This document shows, piece by piece, positions 1-7,746 of a DNA stretch of 15,653 nucleotides. The stretch lies in assembly GCA_031551355.1 (NCBI GenBank), contig JAVBNT010000011.1, positions 1 to 15,653 on the forward strand, given 5' to 3'. The stretch is from JAVBNT01 sp031551355 (GTDB lineage Bacteria > Vulcanimicrobiota > CADAWZ01). Positions within the stretch are counted from its first letter, which is position 1; each line of letters opens with the position of its first letter. The notes under the pieces are model-generated. The model was not told the origin of the DNA and did not search any database. It worked only from the letters and a program-made list of their open reading frames with translations. The position numbers and the translations under genes were made by a program.

Positions 1-135
1 GGACAAGGATAAACAGGACAAGGATAAACAGGACAAGGATAAACAGGACAAGGATAAACAGGACAAGGATAAACAGGACAAGGATAAACAGGACAAGGAT
101 AAACAGGACAAGGATAAACAGGACAAGGATAAGCA
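1..135 (+). repeat. 15-bp tandem repeat (9 copies) inside batC-like gene
   Basis: Nine head-to-tail copies of GGACAAGGATAAACA. The first eight are identical and the ninth has one change (A to G at 132). The array begins at the window edge, so more copies may lie to the left. The unit is five codons long, so gain or loss of copies keeps the reading frame. There are no spacers, so it is not a CRISPR array. Confidence 0.97.
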
Positions 136-253
136 GGAAGAAGCGGCTGAGGTGCTTAGAGTTTTGCAGTCTTTTGAAAATAACGAAAAGGAACACCGCA
201 AACAAATAAAAGGGAAATATATTCTCAGAGCTCCATTGGGAAAGGACTGGTAA
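2..253 (+). CDS. batC: BatC-like protein, C-terminal part (5' end outside window)
   Basis: The open frame enters from the left edge and stops at TAA 251-253, giving 83 visible residues. Residues 1-45 are nine units of the charged pentapeptide DKDKQ. A short helical tail follows (EEAAEVLRVLQSFENNEK) and the protein ends in LGKDW. BatC proteins of Bat operons are TPR proteins with a Q/D/K/E-rich low-complexity tail, and a basic segment ending in a K-x-W-like tail is how I remember Bacteroides members. The TPR part, expected upstream, is not in the window. The call rests mainly on position directly before batD and batE. In some phyla BatB and BatC are fused, so this could be the tail of a BatB-BatC fusion. 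The tail is likely periplasmic, but no membrane segment is visible here. Confidence 0.6.
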   Translation, partial: DKDKQDKDKQDKDKQDKDKQDKDKQDKDKQDKDKQDKDKQDKDKQEEAAEVLRVLQSFENNEKEHRKQIKGKYILRAPLGKDW

Positions 254-256
254 TTG

Positions 257-2005
257 ATGAGGACTATAATACTTGCTTTAATAATTATAATCACAGCAAT
301 GCCTGTTACATGTAAGGCGGCAGAGGATGCGTCCATCAGCGCCGAAACGGACAGAACCGCCATTGCCAGGGATGATATACTGGAACTGACGGTAACGGTA
401 AGCGGTAATACAAATTCCGCACCGGAGCTTCCTTCTATGGGAGATTTTGAAATTATTTCACAAAGTATTTATGTCAACACCAATATTGTAAATTTTAAAT
501 ATTCTAAAAAAACTATATATTCTTATATTTTAAAACCGCTAAAAGAAGGGAAGCTTACAATCGGTCCTGTCAAACTAACGGAAAACGGCAGTATCCTGCA
601 GACACAGCCGATAACGGTAACAGTAGACGACAGAGAGTCTTCCGGAATAATCAGGGTGCCGAAAAATACAATCAGAACGGCACCAAGACAAAATATGAGA
701 ATACTACCGTTCTTCGATGAAAATAAGGACGATGTTATCGTAGAAAATTCGGTGTCGTCAAAAACGGCTTACGTAAATCAGCAGATAGTTTTTGAGATTG
801 ATCTTCTCAGTGATCCCCAAAGTTATTCTCAGACGAAGATCCTGCCGCCAAGCAGCAAAAACTTCCTTACCGAGCAGATAAAACCAGAAGAATTTTCAGC
901 CGTCGAAAAAAACGGTTCAATTATGAACAGCCAGAAAACGAAGTTTGTCCTTTATCCCCTGAAAGAAGGAGAGCTGACGATAGAACCGTTTACAATAGCT
1001 TACTCCACTCACTTCCGCGGAATCCAGAAAAAAGTCACCGATACGGCCAATATCCTCGTGAAGAATCTACCGGAGAATAAACCCGAAGATTTTTGCAACG
1101 GAATTGGCGATTTCTCGTTATCGGCGGCAACCGAACAAGCTTCGGCTGAAGTTGGCAAACCGATAAACCTTGTAATAACGGCAGAGGGATACGGAAACGC
1201 CTCCGCGATAAATATTCCTTTCCATGATATTGACGGATTGCAAAAATTCAATTCTGCCGAAGCGGTTTCAAAAGAAACGGATGAAAAAAAAGTCAAAGAA
1301 AAAAAAGTAACTACCGTTACCCTTGTTCCGCAAAAAGCCGGCGAACAGGAAATTCCGGCAATTACCGCATCGTTTTTCAACCCGGAAACAGAAAAATACT
1401 ACCAGCTCAAAACAGAGCCCATAAAGCTTGAGGTTCTCCAGACCTCAACAGAAAAAGCACCGGCAAAAGCCGACACGGCAATAAGCGGAATAAGAAAGCA
1501 ATACAGGGGGATAAAAGACAGTTTCACCAGACAATCAACAATGCCGGTATATAAAAATCCTTTTGCCATTGCGCTTACGCTGATACCGGTAATAATCTAT
1601 TTAATATTTTCAGTCAGAGCATTCATATTACGAAAGAATCAGCAGAAAAAAATCAGCAAAAAAAATATCAATATATTAAAACAACTAAAGAAAAACCTTG
1701 CAAATGTCAAAAATAAAAATAATCCGGAACTGGCTTACAGTGCTATCTATAATAACCTGTTTGATTTCCTTGTGAAAAAGCTTGCTCTTCCGCCTTCCGT
1801 AACTGTAAAAGAAATAATAGAGCAACTTACGCAATACAATGTGAAACAGGAAATACTCGCAGACATAAAAGCTCTTTTTGATAAATGTGACGAGGCAAGA
1901 TTCACATCATGCGGCCCTGATAAATGCAGCGATGAGATACTGGAACAATGTATCAATATTGCAAAGGGGCTGGAGGCGGCTATTAAAAAAGGAGAAATAA
2001 AATGA
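257..2005 (+). CDS. batD: BatD, oxygen-tolerance family membrane protein
   Basis: A 582-aa protein with a signal peptide (about residues 1-21, ending TCKAAED), a long periplasmic beta-rich region with repeated Ig-like segments (the motifs FVLYPLKEGELTIEPF and VTLVPQKAGEQEIPAI are typical of BatD domains), one transmembrane helix at about residues 434-456, then a basic cytoplasmic tail of about 125 residues. Length and layout fit the BatD family, which acts at the inner membrane with the BatA/BatB von Willebrand proteins; its exact biochemical role is not settled. A TTG at 254 directly after the batC stop is an alternative start three bases upstream. I chose ATG 257. GGGAAAGG at 238-245, inside the end of batC, is the likely ribosome site for either. 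The gene overlaps batE by 4 nt (ATGA), which implies translational coupling. Confidence 0.88.
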   Translation: MRTIILALIIIITAMPVTCKAAEDASISAETDRTAIARDDILELTVTVSGNTNSAPELPSMGDFEIISQSIYVNTNIVNFKYSKKTIYSYILKPLKEGKLTIGPVKLTENGSILQTQPITVTVDDRESSGIIRVPKNTIRTAPRQNMRILPFFDENKDDVIVENSVSSKTAYVNQQIVFEIDLLSDPQSYSQTKILPPSSKNFLTEQIKPEEFSAVEKNGSIMNSQKTKFVLYPLKEGELTIEPFTIAYSTHFRGIQKKVTDTANILVKNLPENKPEDFCNGIGDFSLSAATEQASAEVGKPINLVITAEGYGNASAINIPFHDIDGLQKFNSAEAVSKETDEKKVKEKKVTTVTLVPQKAGEQEIPAITASFFNPETEKYYQLKTEPIKLEVLQTSTEKAPAKADTAISGIRKQYRGIKDSFTRQSTMPVYKNPFAIALTLIPVIIYLIFSVRAFILRKNQQKKISKKNINILKQLKKNLANVKNKNNPELAYSAIYNNLFDFLVKKLALPPSVTVKEIIEQLTQYNVKQEILADIKALFDKCDEARFTSCGPDKCSDEILEQCINIAKGLEAAIKKGEIK

Positions 2006-2799
2006 TCAAGAAAGTCGTCACAGCAATAGTCCTGATACTGTTCATAGCACTCTCCACCACAGTTATAGCGGCAAAATCACCCACGCCGGCTGCTACTCCT
2101 AATTATTTTGACTCGCTGTTTGAACGTGCAAACGAAAAATACCGTAAGGGAAAGTGGGACGAGGCTTTTGAGCTTTACTCAAGAATCTCGTCAAGAAATT
2201 CCATAAAGTCTCCTGAAGTCTATTTCAATATGGGGCAATGCTGTTACCAGATGGGGAAAAAAGGCAAGGCGATGTATTATTATCTGATTGCCAACAAGCT
2301 GGCACCAAGAGATGAAGAGATTAAAGGCACGCTTTCCAGTCTAAAAGAGGAACTTACACTTAGCGGCGCGATGATCAACAGGCCAGATCTGATCCCCGTG
2401 GTAGATACATTTACACGCAACGAACTGGTGACGGTATTGTTTATTGTCATTGCCGTCCTATCAATCATTGCCCAGATAAACAAAAAAGAACTTCATGATT
2501 TGTTTTGGCTATACTCTACCTTCTGGTTTGTAATATTCCTGTTATCATCTTTTATAACCATATCATTTATGAAGGAATCATATATATATGCTATCGTAGC
2601 TGCACCTTCCGCAGAAATAAGAATTGTCAAAGATCTTGAAGAACAGCCTTTTTATACATTAAAAGAGGGTTCCGATCTTCGGGTTCTCAAAAAAGAAGAC
2701 GGATGGGTGCAGGTTATGCTCAAGCAGCCCATCAACAGAGAAAGCGGCTGGATACCGGCAAAAGATCTGATACTATATCCGAACTCTAGAAATAGGTAA
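2002..2799 (+). CDS. batE: BatE, TPR and SH3-domain membrane protein
   Basis: A 265-aa protein. It has a signal peptide (residues 1-24, ...TTVIAAKS), two TPR-like helical pairs at about 35-115 (NEKYRKGKWDEAFELY; VYFNMGQCCYQMGKKGKA), two transmembrane helices at about 142-158 and 168-189, and a bacterial SH3-type domain at about 197-259 (ending GWIPAKDLILY). This TPR-TM-TM-SH3 order is the BatE arrangement. The ATG overlaps the batD stop (ATGA), and AAAGGAG lies about 7 nt upstream. The last 14 bases overlap the 3' end of the convergent HAD gene. No hairpin terminator is visible at the junction, so transcripts from the two sides may run into each other. Confidence 0.85.
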   Translation: MIKKVVTAIVLILFIALSTTVIAAKSPTPAATPNYFDSLFERANEKYRKGKWDEAFELYSRISSRNSIKSPEVYFNMGQCCYQMGKKGKAMYYYLIANKLAPRDEEIKGTLSSLKEELTLSGAMINRPDLIPVVDTFTRNELVTVLFIVIAVLSIIAQINKKELHDLFWLYSTFWFVIFLLSSFITISFMKESYIYAIVAAPSAEIRIVKDLEEQPFYTLKEGSDLRVLKKEDGWVQVMLKQPINRESGWIPAKDLILYPNSRNR

Positions 2800-3430
2800 G
2801 TATTTTACGCAAATTCTTATCCGTTATTTCAACATCACATACTTTTGCCAGAGCTGCGGATTTACAATTAAATGCTATGGAAAAGCCGGCCCGGCTGGCA
2901 ATGGCAACATCGTTATCATTATCGCCGACAAAAACCGTGTCGGCTACATCTATGCCCTCTCTTTGAGCAATAAACTCAAGTCCAAGCGCCTTATTATCCA
3001 TGTCGAAATCGGTTGGTTTGCCTCCGGAAATATGTCCATGCTCATCAAAATATATTTCATTGATAAATGCGTAATCAAGCAAATGCTGTGGCAAAAATTT
3101 TTCCAGAACAATATTCAGGCTCCCGGAGATTACAGCCGTAATATGTCCTTTCCTTTTCAATTCCGACAAAGTCTCCAAAGCGCCGGGCATGAGGCTGAAT
3201 GACGAAACCGCATTGATAATGTCGCCGCGGCTTACATTCGCTTTTGACAAAATGGATATATCACCGAAAAACCAGTCGGCATAACTTATTTCGCCGGAAA
3301 AAAATGCCGACATAAGTCTCTTTCTTTCCGTATGATCACTGATATACTTCTCATATAAAGTTTGCCAGATATATACAGTTCCATCAATAATAGTTCCATC
3401 CAAATCAAAACAGGCAATCTTCCGATTCAA
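2786..3430 (-). CDS. HAD-superfamily phosphatase, SerB-like subfamily
   Basis: A 214-aa soluble protein with all four HAD motifs. Motif I is FDLDGT (nucleophile Asp9, acid/base Asp11), motif II is VISGS (Ser102), a motif III lysine is in GGKPTDFDMDNK (Lys138 or Lys147), and motif IV is VGDNDNDV (Asp170, Asp174). A helical cap follows motif I (about residues 17-80). This matches the small SerB/phosphoserine-phosphatase-like hydrolases; the substrate cannot be read from the sequence. The start is TTG: CAA at 3428-3430 on the + strand, preceded by AAGGAG with about 8 nt spacing. The next in-frame Met is residue 40, beyond the catalytic motif, so TTG is close to forced. The start overlaps the TGA of the upstream gene (TTGA), so translation is probably coupled. 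No special link to the neighbouring macroglobulin gene is obvious. Confidence 0.85.
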   Translation of the reverse strand: MNRKIACFDLDGTIIDGTVYIWQTLYEKYISDHTERKRLMSAFFSGEISYADWFFGDISILSKANVSRGDIINAVSSFSLMPGALETLSELKRKGHITAVISGSLNIVLEKFLPQHLLDYAFINEIYFDEHGHISGGKPTDFDMDNKALGLEFIAQREGIDVADTVFVGDNDNDVAIASRAGFSIAFNCKSAALAKVCDVEITDKNLRKILTYF

Positions 3431-6400
3431 TTTTTCAACTCCTTAATTTCCAGGGTTTTAATCTGGCCTGTACCGTTTATCCTCGAATTATTTACACCTT
3501 CAATCAATACCGGCGCCACCGACACCTTTGCCGGAAAAATTGCCGACAAAGGTATTTCCATACTGCCGCCGGAAGCTGCCAGAAAATAGATCAGCGGTCC
3601 GCGGCGGCGGAAATCAAGTATGCGTCCGTTTTCCTTCAAAATTTCCAGATCGCGCTGCAGCACCCGGGTGCCCCAGGGAACATTAAAAGTGAGAACCGTT
3701 CTGGCCCGCCCGTCAACAAAATCCCATTTAAGATTACAAATAAATTTTTCCGAACAGGCAACGGAATTTTTGGAAAAATTCATTGTCACCATTTTTTTCC
3801 CCGGCGAAAAATTTTCCCGGCAAAAACTGCTGTTCAAAAAGCAAAATACCGGATAGTTTTCATCGCCGGCAAGCTGCGCATTGACGATACCGGGCAGTTT
3901 AACAATCTTTACCGAAGGTTCGTTAAAAAAATTTACTGTTTCCTTAAAATCCCCTGAGGAAACAGACACGGAAATATTATCCATTGGAGCCTTAACAAGT
4001 TTTTTTAATGCAGAAATAGCCATCCAGGAAGTAACCGGATTCCCCCAGGTTCCATCCGGCAATCTGCTTTCAATCAGAAAATCAGCCATACCCTGGCAAA
4101 GTTCCCCGGAAATGTATTTGCCGGGAACAGCCAACACAATTAAAGCAGTAAGCTCTATGTCTGATAAACTGGAATCAAAAGCAGAGAAAACAGCTCTTTT
4201 GGCATGAAAAAATTTCTTGCCTCTGACTGTGGATACCGCCGAGAAAATTGAATCGGCATTACTTTTTGAAAAAGAATCGGTCAAATAAAAACCAAGGGCA
4301 TCATACAAAGGTTCGCCTGTCTTTTCAAATTTAAAATCAGCCGGTGTCTTAACGCCCGCCATACGAAGATTATAATATATCAGCAGACTTTCCGCTGTTT
4401 CACCCGTTTTGGCAGCATTTTCAAGCCATTTAACATGCCTTGCCGGCAATTGATTTTTTCCGCTTTTAGCTATCGCTCTCAGCGCAAGCGACGTCAAAAG
4501 CGGATCTGCTTTTTCTTCAAATTCATAAACGGAAAAACCGCCTTCATTCCGCTCCCAGGAATCAAACGACGGAACTTCCCCATCCAACCCAAAATCACTG
4601 TTAAGCATGGCAAGACCCAATATATGAAAACAATTGAAGCAGTACTTATCGTTATGCTTTAAAAAAGTATTCTCTGCCAGTGCGTCAGCGCAATTATAAA
4701 ACTCAAAAAAGGAATTTCTGCCGGAAGCAAGCGAATCCCGGGGAAAATTTATCTCAACGTTTTCTTTGCCCCGCAAAATAAAAGACTGGCATATATTTTC
4801 ATAGTAAGCCGGTTCTTTTACCGATATGTCCCCCCGCAGCTCCTTATAGGAATTTTCAAAATCTATGCCGAGCGCCAGCTTAAGCTGTTCCTGAGCCCTG
4901 TTAAAAATAATATCATAATAAGCATACCCTTCTTCATAAGGCTTCACAACAATTTTTTTATCATAAGAACCGACAACATTAAAAGCATCACGCTGAGAAA
5001 TCATCATAGCCGCATTCTTTTGACCGGAGGTGTAGTTTACAACCTTAACGGGTAGTTTTATAGCATCACCGACAAAAAACGTTTTATTTTCCAAAATAGG
5101 CATGGATAAGCTAAAATCATTTCTAACTTCAATTTCCGAGAGGGGAAGCGCCGGAAATCCGTTCTCATCATAAAAAGACAAATAACCTTTAAAGTAATCA
5201 AACGGCAAAAGCCCGGAAACATCTATTTTTTCTTTTCCATTCAAACAAAAGCCAATTTCATACAAAGAAGAAAAAAAACGGTCGGAGCAATAAGGAAGGG
5301 TCACCTGTTCAAAGTCAATACTACCGGGATACGCAAAAATACGGCTGTACTGCTCTGATTGTATACCGTTAATCCTCCCGAACGCCAAAAGGGTCTTCAA
5401 ATTAAGCAAGGGGCCGTCTATAGCACCCACATCAACAAAATTTAAAAAAGAAAAAATACCGGTTACGGGAGCAATTGAAAAAATACCGGTCAGGTATTTT
5501 TGCCGGCCTGACGGCAAGATATCAAATTCCAGACGCTCTCCCGGAAGATAAGATTTTTTCAGCCCAGAAACGGCAATTCCTGATTTGGGGGGCATCACAA
5601 CAAAAAAACATTTACCGGAAGTAATTCCCTCCGACAACAATTCCACAGAACAAAATCCGCAGGAACCGTCAGGTATTTTAATTTTTAAATCGGCATGATT
5701 GCCATTCAGTTTTACATGATAAAAATCAACTGTCCTTTTACCTTCACGAAAACAAAGTACAGCTTTATCAGGGTGTGAATCCGAAAAAATTGTCAACGGT
5801 ACCGATTCTCCGCCCGCAACCGCAAAGCGATCCGAAGAAACTGCCGCGTATCCGTTTTCACCGGTTACCAGCGTAAATTTAAATTTACGCATAATATCTT
5901 TTCCGGATTGCGATTTGGCGAAAAAATCAAGGGGAAAAATTCCTTTGCCATCATCTAAAGGAGTCAAATCAAAAAAAGCCATCCCCGAAGAATCAGTCCT
6001 GAGCTCCACCGAAGAATTTTTGCAAGCAATCCTGAATTTGAAAAACGGCAATGGATTCATAGACGTATCTGTCAGTAAAGCGGTAAATCTGTTAGGAACA
6101 TTGGCAACAACAGGAAAAGAGCATGGCAATATATTGGCGATAATATCCGTTTTAGAAAACAGCACTCTTTTTTCAATACCATCATGCAATCCCTTACAGG
6201 ATAAAGACGCTTTTATCAGCAGATCCGATTTACAGTTTTCCGCAGGAGTTATTTTAAAACGGTACAACCCTTCCAAGTCGGTCTGACGCTCCAGAGAGGA
6301 AATAACATTCCCCTTAATGTCGGTCACCAAAACAGTCACCGGAGAAAAGGAAACAGGCCTGCCGTCCGGATACCGGGAACGAAAATTAAACGATATCTGC

Positions 6401-7110
6401 TCTCCGCCCGAGAAAAAGCCTTTATCGGATGTCAGGGAAAGAAAAATACCGGAACGGCTGGTATCCGACAAAACATAAATCTGTTTTGAAAAACCGCTAC
6501 TGGCAATACTTACCCGATAATTTCCACTGCTTTCAGTACGTTGGTTTAAAACAAATTTTTCACATACAAACCCGTTGGCATCGGTGTATTTTTCTTTACC
6601 GGCAATTAAACCGGAACCGTCAAAAACAGATAAAGTCACCTGTTTGTCACGCAGCGGATCCTTTCCTTCAGATAAATACGAATAGACAGACAGAAAATTT
6701 TTTCCATCTTCAAAAACAGGAACGGCATTTAAAGAGGCATCAATCTCCTGCACAACTTTAACTGATTTGGTATAAGACAAAAAATCCTTTGAAGAGCCTG
6801 AAGCAACATCAACTTTATAATTACCAGACAGCCCGGGAAGCATTATCTTTAAGGATAAAAACCCATCGCTGTCGGTAACGCCTTCCTTAAAGGCACAGAG
6901 TTTACCATCTCTGTCGGTAACGGAAACAGACACTTTAGCCGGTTTAACGGGCTGATAAAACTGTACGGCCACCGGCATTAGTTCTCCGGAAACAATTTCT
7001 TCATCCATAAAAACAGCAAAAGATTCTCCCGTTTCAGCGGCTTGTGAAAAAGAGCATAGAGATATAAGTAAAATATATAATGTAAAAAATTTTATAAATA
7101 AATTTCTCAT
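3427..7110 (-). CDS. Alpha-2-macroglobulin-like secreted protein with degenerate thioester motif
   Basis: A 1227-aa protein from the preferred ATG (7110), which begins directly at a signal peptide (MRNLFIKFFTLYILLISLC...FSQA-AE). The longer frame starting at 7158 adds 16 residues encoded by a hairpin and is less likely. The N-terminal part is a string of beta domains of macroglobulin type, including an MG2-like LTSDKGFFSGGEQISFNF. A segment typical of the family follows (LSMPILENKTFFVGDAIKLPVKVVN), then the thioester-domain region around residue 807 (YNCADA), then an alpha-helical toroid with a DGTWG...TSWMAISAL motif near residue 1020, and a C-terminal beta domain. Canonical CxEQ is replaced by CADA, so a Cys-Gln thioester should not form. 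It is shorter than many bacterial members. There is no lipobox, so it is probably periplasmic or secreted. In proteobacteria A2M proteins often pair with PbpC; none is seen here. Confidence 0.75.
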   Translation of the reverse strand: MRNLFIKFFTLYILLISLCSFSQAAETGESFAVFMDEEIVSGELMPVAVQFYQPVKPAKVSVSVTDRDGKLCAFKEGVTDSDGFLSLKIMLPGLSGNYKVDVASGSSKDFLSYTKSVKVVQEIDASLNAVPVFEDGKNFLSVYSYLSEGKDPLRDKQVTLSVFDGSGLIAGKEKYTDANGFVCEKFVLNQRTESSGNYRVSIASSGFSKQIYVLSDTSRSGIFLSLTSDKGFFSGGEQISFNFRSRYPDGRPVSFSPVTVLVTDIKGNVISSLERQTDLEGLYRFKITPAENCKSDLLIKASLSCKGLHDGIEKRVLFSKTDIIANILPCSFPVVANVPNRFTALLTDTSMNPLPFFKFRIACKNSSVELRTDSSGMAFFDLTPLDDGKGIFPLDFFAKSQSGKDIMRKFKFTLVTGENGYAAVSSDRFAVAGGESVPLTIFSDSHPDKAVLCFREGKRTVDFYHVKLNGNHADLKIKIPDGSCGFCSVELLSEGITSGKCFFVVMPPKSGIAVSGLKKSYLPGERLEFDILPSGRQKYLTGIFSIAPVTGIFSFLNFVDVGAIDGPLLNLKTLLAFGRINGIQSEQYSRIFAYPGSIDFEQVTLPYCSDRFFSSLYEIGFCLNGKEKIDVSGLLPFDYFKGYLSFYDENGFPALPLSEIEVRNDFSLSMPILENKTFFVGDAIKLPVKVVNYTSGQKNAAMMISQRDAFNVVGSYDKKIVVKPYEEGYAYYDIIFNRAQEQLKLALGIDFENSYKELRGDISVKEPAYYENICQSFILRGKENVEINFPRDSLASGRNSFFEFYNCADALAENTFLKHNDKYCFNCFHILGLAMLNSDFGLDGEVPSFDSWERNEGGFSVYEFEEKADPLLTSLALRAIAKSGKNQLPARHVKWLENAAKTGETAESLLIYYNLRMAGVKTPADFKFEKTGEPLYDALGFYLTDSFSKSNADSIFSAVSTVRGKKFFHAKRAVFSAFDSSLSDIELTALIVLAVPGKYISGELCQGMADFLIESRLPDGTWGNPVTSWMAISALKKLVKAPMDNISVSVSSGDFKETVNFFNEPSVKIVKLPGIVNAQLAGDENYPVFCFLNSSFCRENFSPGKKMVTMNFSKNSVACSEKFICNLKWDFVDGRARTVLTFNVPWGTRVLQRDLEILKENGRILDFRRRGPLIYFLAASGGSMEIPLSAIFPAKVSVAPVLIEGVNNSRINGTGQIKTLEIKELKN

Positions 7111-7120
7111 ATAATTAAAG

Positions 7121-7146
7121 GGGGCCGCCGTAAAAACAGCAGCCCC
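7121..7146 (-). terminator. GC-rich stem-loop between small gene and macroglobulin gene; terminator or attenuator
   Basis: Read on the - strand, GGGGCTGCTG (7146 to 7137) pairs with CGGCGGCCCC (7130 to 7121) across a 6-nt U-rich loop. All 10 positions pair if two G-U pairs are counted. The + strand version would have two C-A mismatches, so the structure belongs to the - strand transcript. CTTTAATTAT follows, which is a weak U tract, and the macroglobulin ATG comes 10 nt after the stem. No Shine-Dalgarno sequence lies between. It can terminate the upstream 116-aa gene or act as a partial attenuator for the gene downstream. Confidence 0.55.
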
Positions 7147-7172
7147 TAAAAAAGCCATACATTACAAAAAAA

Positions 7173-7523
7173 TTAACGGTTATGATAAGCCAGTTTATAA
7201 CAGCCTGTAGGTTCAACTTTTATAAACATACCCGGACGTACATTCATAATGGAAATTCTGTTTGTATAACCGAGATCAGCAAGGTTCAAGCGGTAATTAC
7301 CACGCATTTCCATCATCGCAATCTGAGCTTCAAGGCTAAGGCTGACCCTGTCTTTAAGCCATGGACTTTTAAAATCAACGCCAAGTACACTTTGCTCGGG
7401 AGCAAGACTTGGGGCAGCGATTGGGGCAGCCATTTGCGCCTCATGAGGCGATATGCCGATCTGGACCATGTCTCTGCCGCGCTGCATCCTAATTTGATCA
7501 ATTCTATCTCTGTCTCTATCCAT
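7173..7523 (-). CDS. Small hypothetical protein, 116 aa
   Basis: I do not recognise this family. The start at 7523 is chosen because AAGGAGG sits about 7 nt upstream; an earlier in-frame ATG at 7559 would translate that ribosome site. The protein opens with an acidic/basic repeat (MDRDRDRID), has an Ala/Pro-rich middle (MAAPIAAPSLAPEQS, about residues 31-45), and ends in what looks like a compact basic beta segment (ISIMNVRPGMFIKVEPTGCYKLAYHNR). There is no signal peptide or membrane segment. It has its own extended -10 promoter, is followed by a hairpin, and lies 62 bp before the macroglobulin gene on the same strand. Confidence 0.7.
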   Translation of the reverse strand: MDRDRDRIDQIRMQRGRDMVQIGISPHEAQMAAPIAAPSLAPEQSVLGVDFKSPWLKDRVSLSLEAQIAMMEMRGNYRLNLADLGYTNRISIMNVRPGMFIKVEPTGCYKLAYHNR

Positions 7524-7576
7524 AAAACGCCCTCCTTCCAAAAGGCCCATGAAAACCATTGTGTATTATTAAATTC

Positions 7577-7585
7577 ATTATAACA
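7577..7585 (-). promoter_or_regulatory. Extended -10 promoter for the 116-aa gene
   Basis: Reading the - strand from 7585 to 7577 gives TGTTATAAT, a perfect extended -10 box (TGnTATAAT). No good -35 is seen at 17 nt, as is common for extended -10 promoters. The predicted leader is about 48 nt and contains the AAGGAGG site. The 105-aa gene further right has the same TGTGT run directly before its -10. Confidence 0.5.
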
Positions 7586-7746
7586 CAGGCCCGAAATCTA
7601 TTTGTTGCTAAAATGTTAATCTTTAAAAAAATCAATAGAAAAAAAGGATAAAATAACAATCATCAAAAATCCGAAAATCAGGGGCTGTAAATCACTTTAT
7701 CCCGACAGTTCCCAAGCTATATTTCATTTGCAGAGGGTAATATAAA
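7586..7746. other. Divergent intergenic region
   Basis: AT-rich spacer between the - strand 116-aa gene and the + strand methyltransferase gene. Apart from the extended -10 facing left and AGAGGG at 7732-7737 facing right, I see no coding potential or strong repeat. A TATATT in the TTTCATTTG-proximal part could be a -10 for the right-hand gene, but no matching -35 is convincing. Confidence 0.4.

Noticed and set aside
1..135. Short tandem repeats as a CRISPR array
   Set aside because: Units are only 15 bp, directly adjacent with no spacers, and lie in frame inside a coding sequence.
3620..6761. Several 75-123-aa open frames on the + strand
   Set aside because: They are antisense to the macroglobulin gene, with no ribosome sites or domain resemblance.
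7030..7110. Lipoprotein signal in the macroglobulin-like protein
   Set aside because: The only Cys near the signal peptide follows ISL, which lacks Gly/Ala before the Cys. FSQA-AE fits ordinary signal peptidase cleavage.
7111..7158. Upstream start (7158) for the macroglobulin protein
   Set aside because: It would translate the hairpin and put 16 residues before a normal signal peptide. The ATG at 7110 begins the signal peptide directly.
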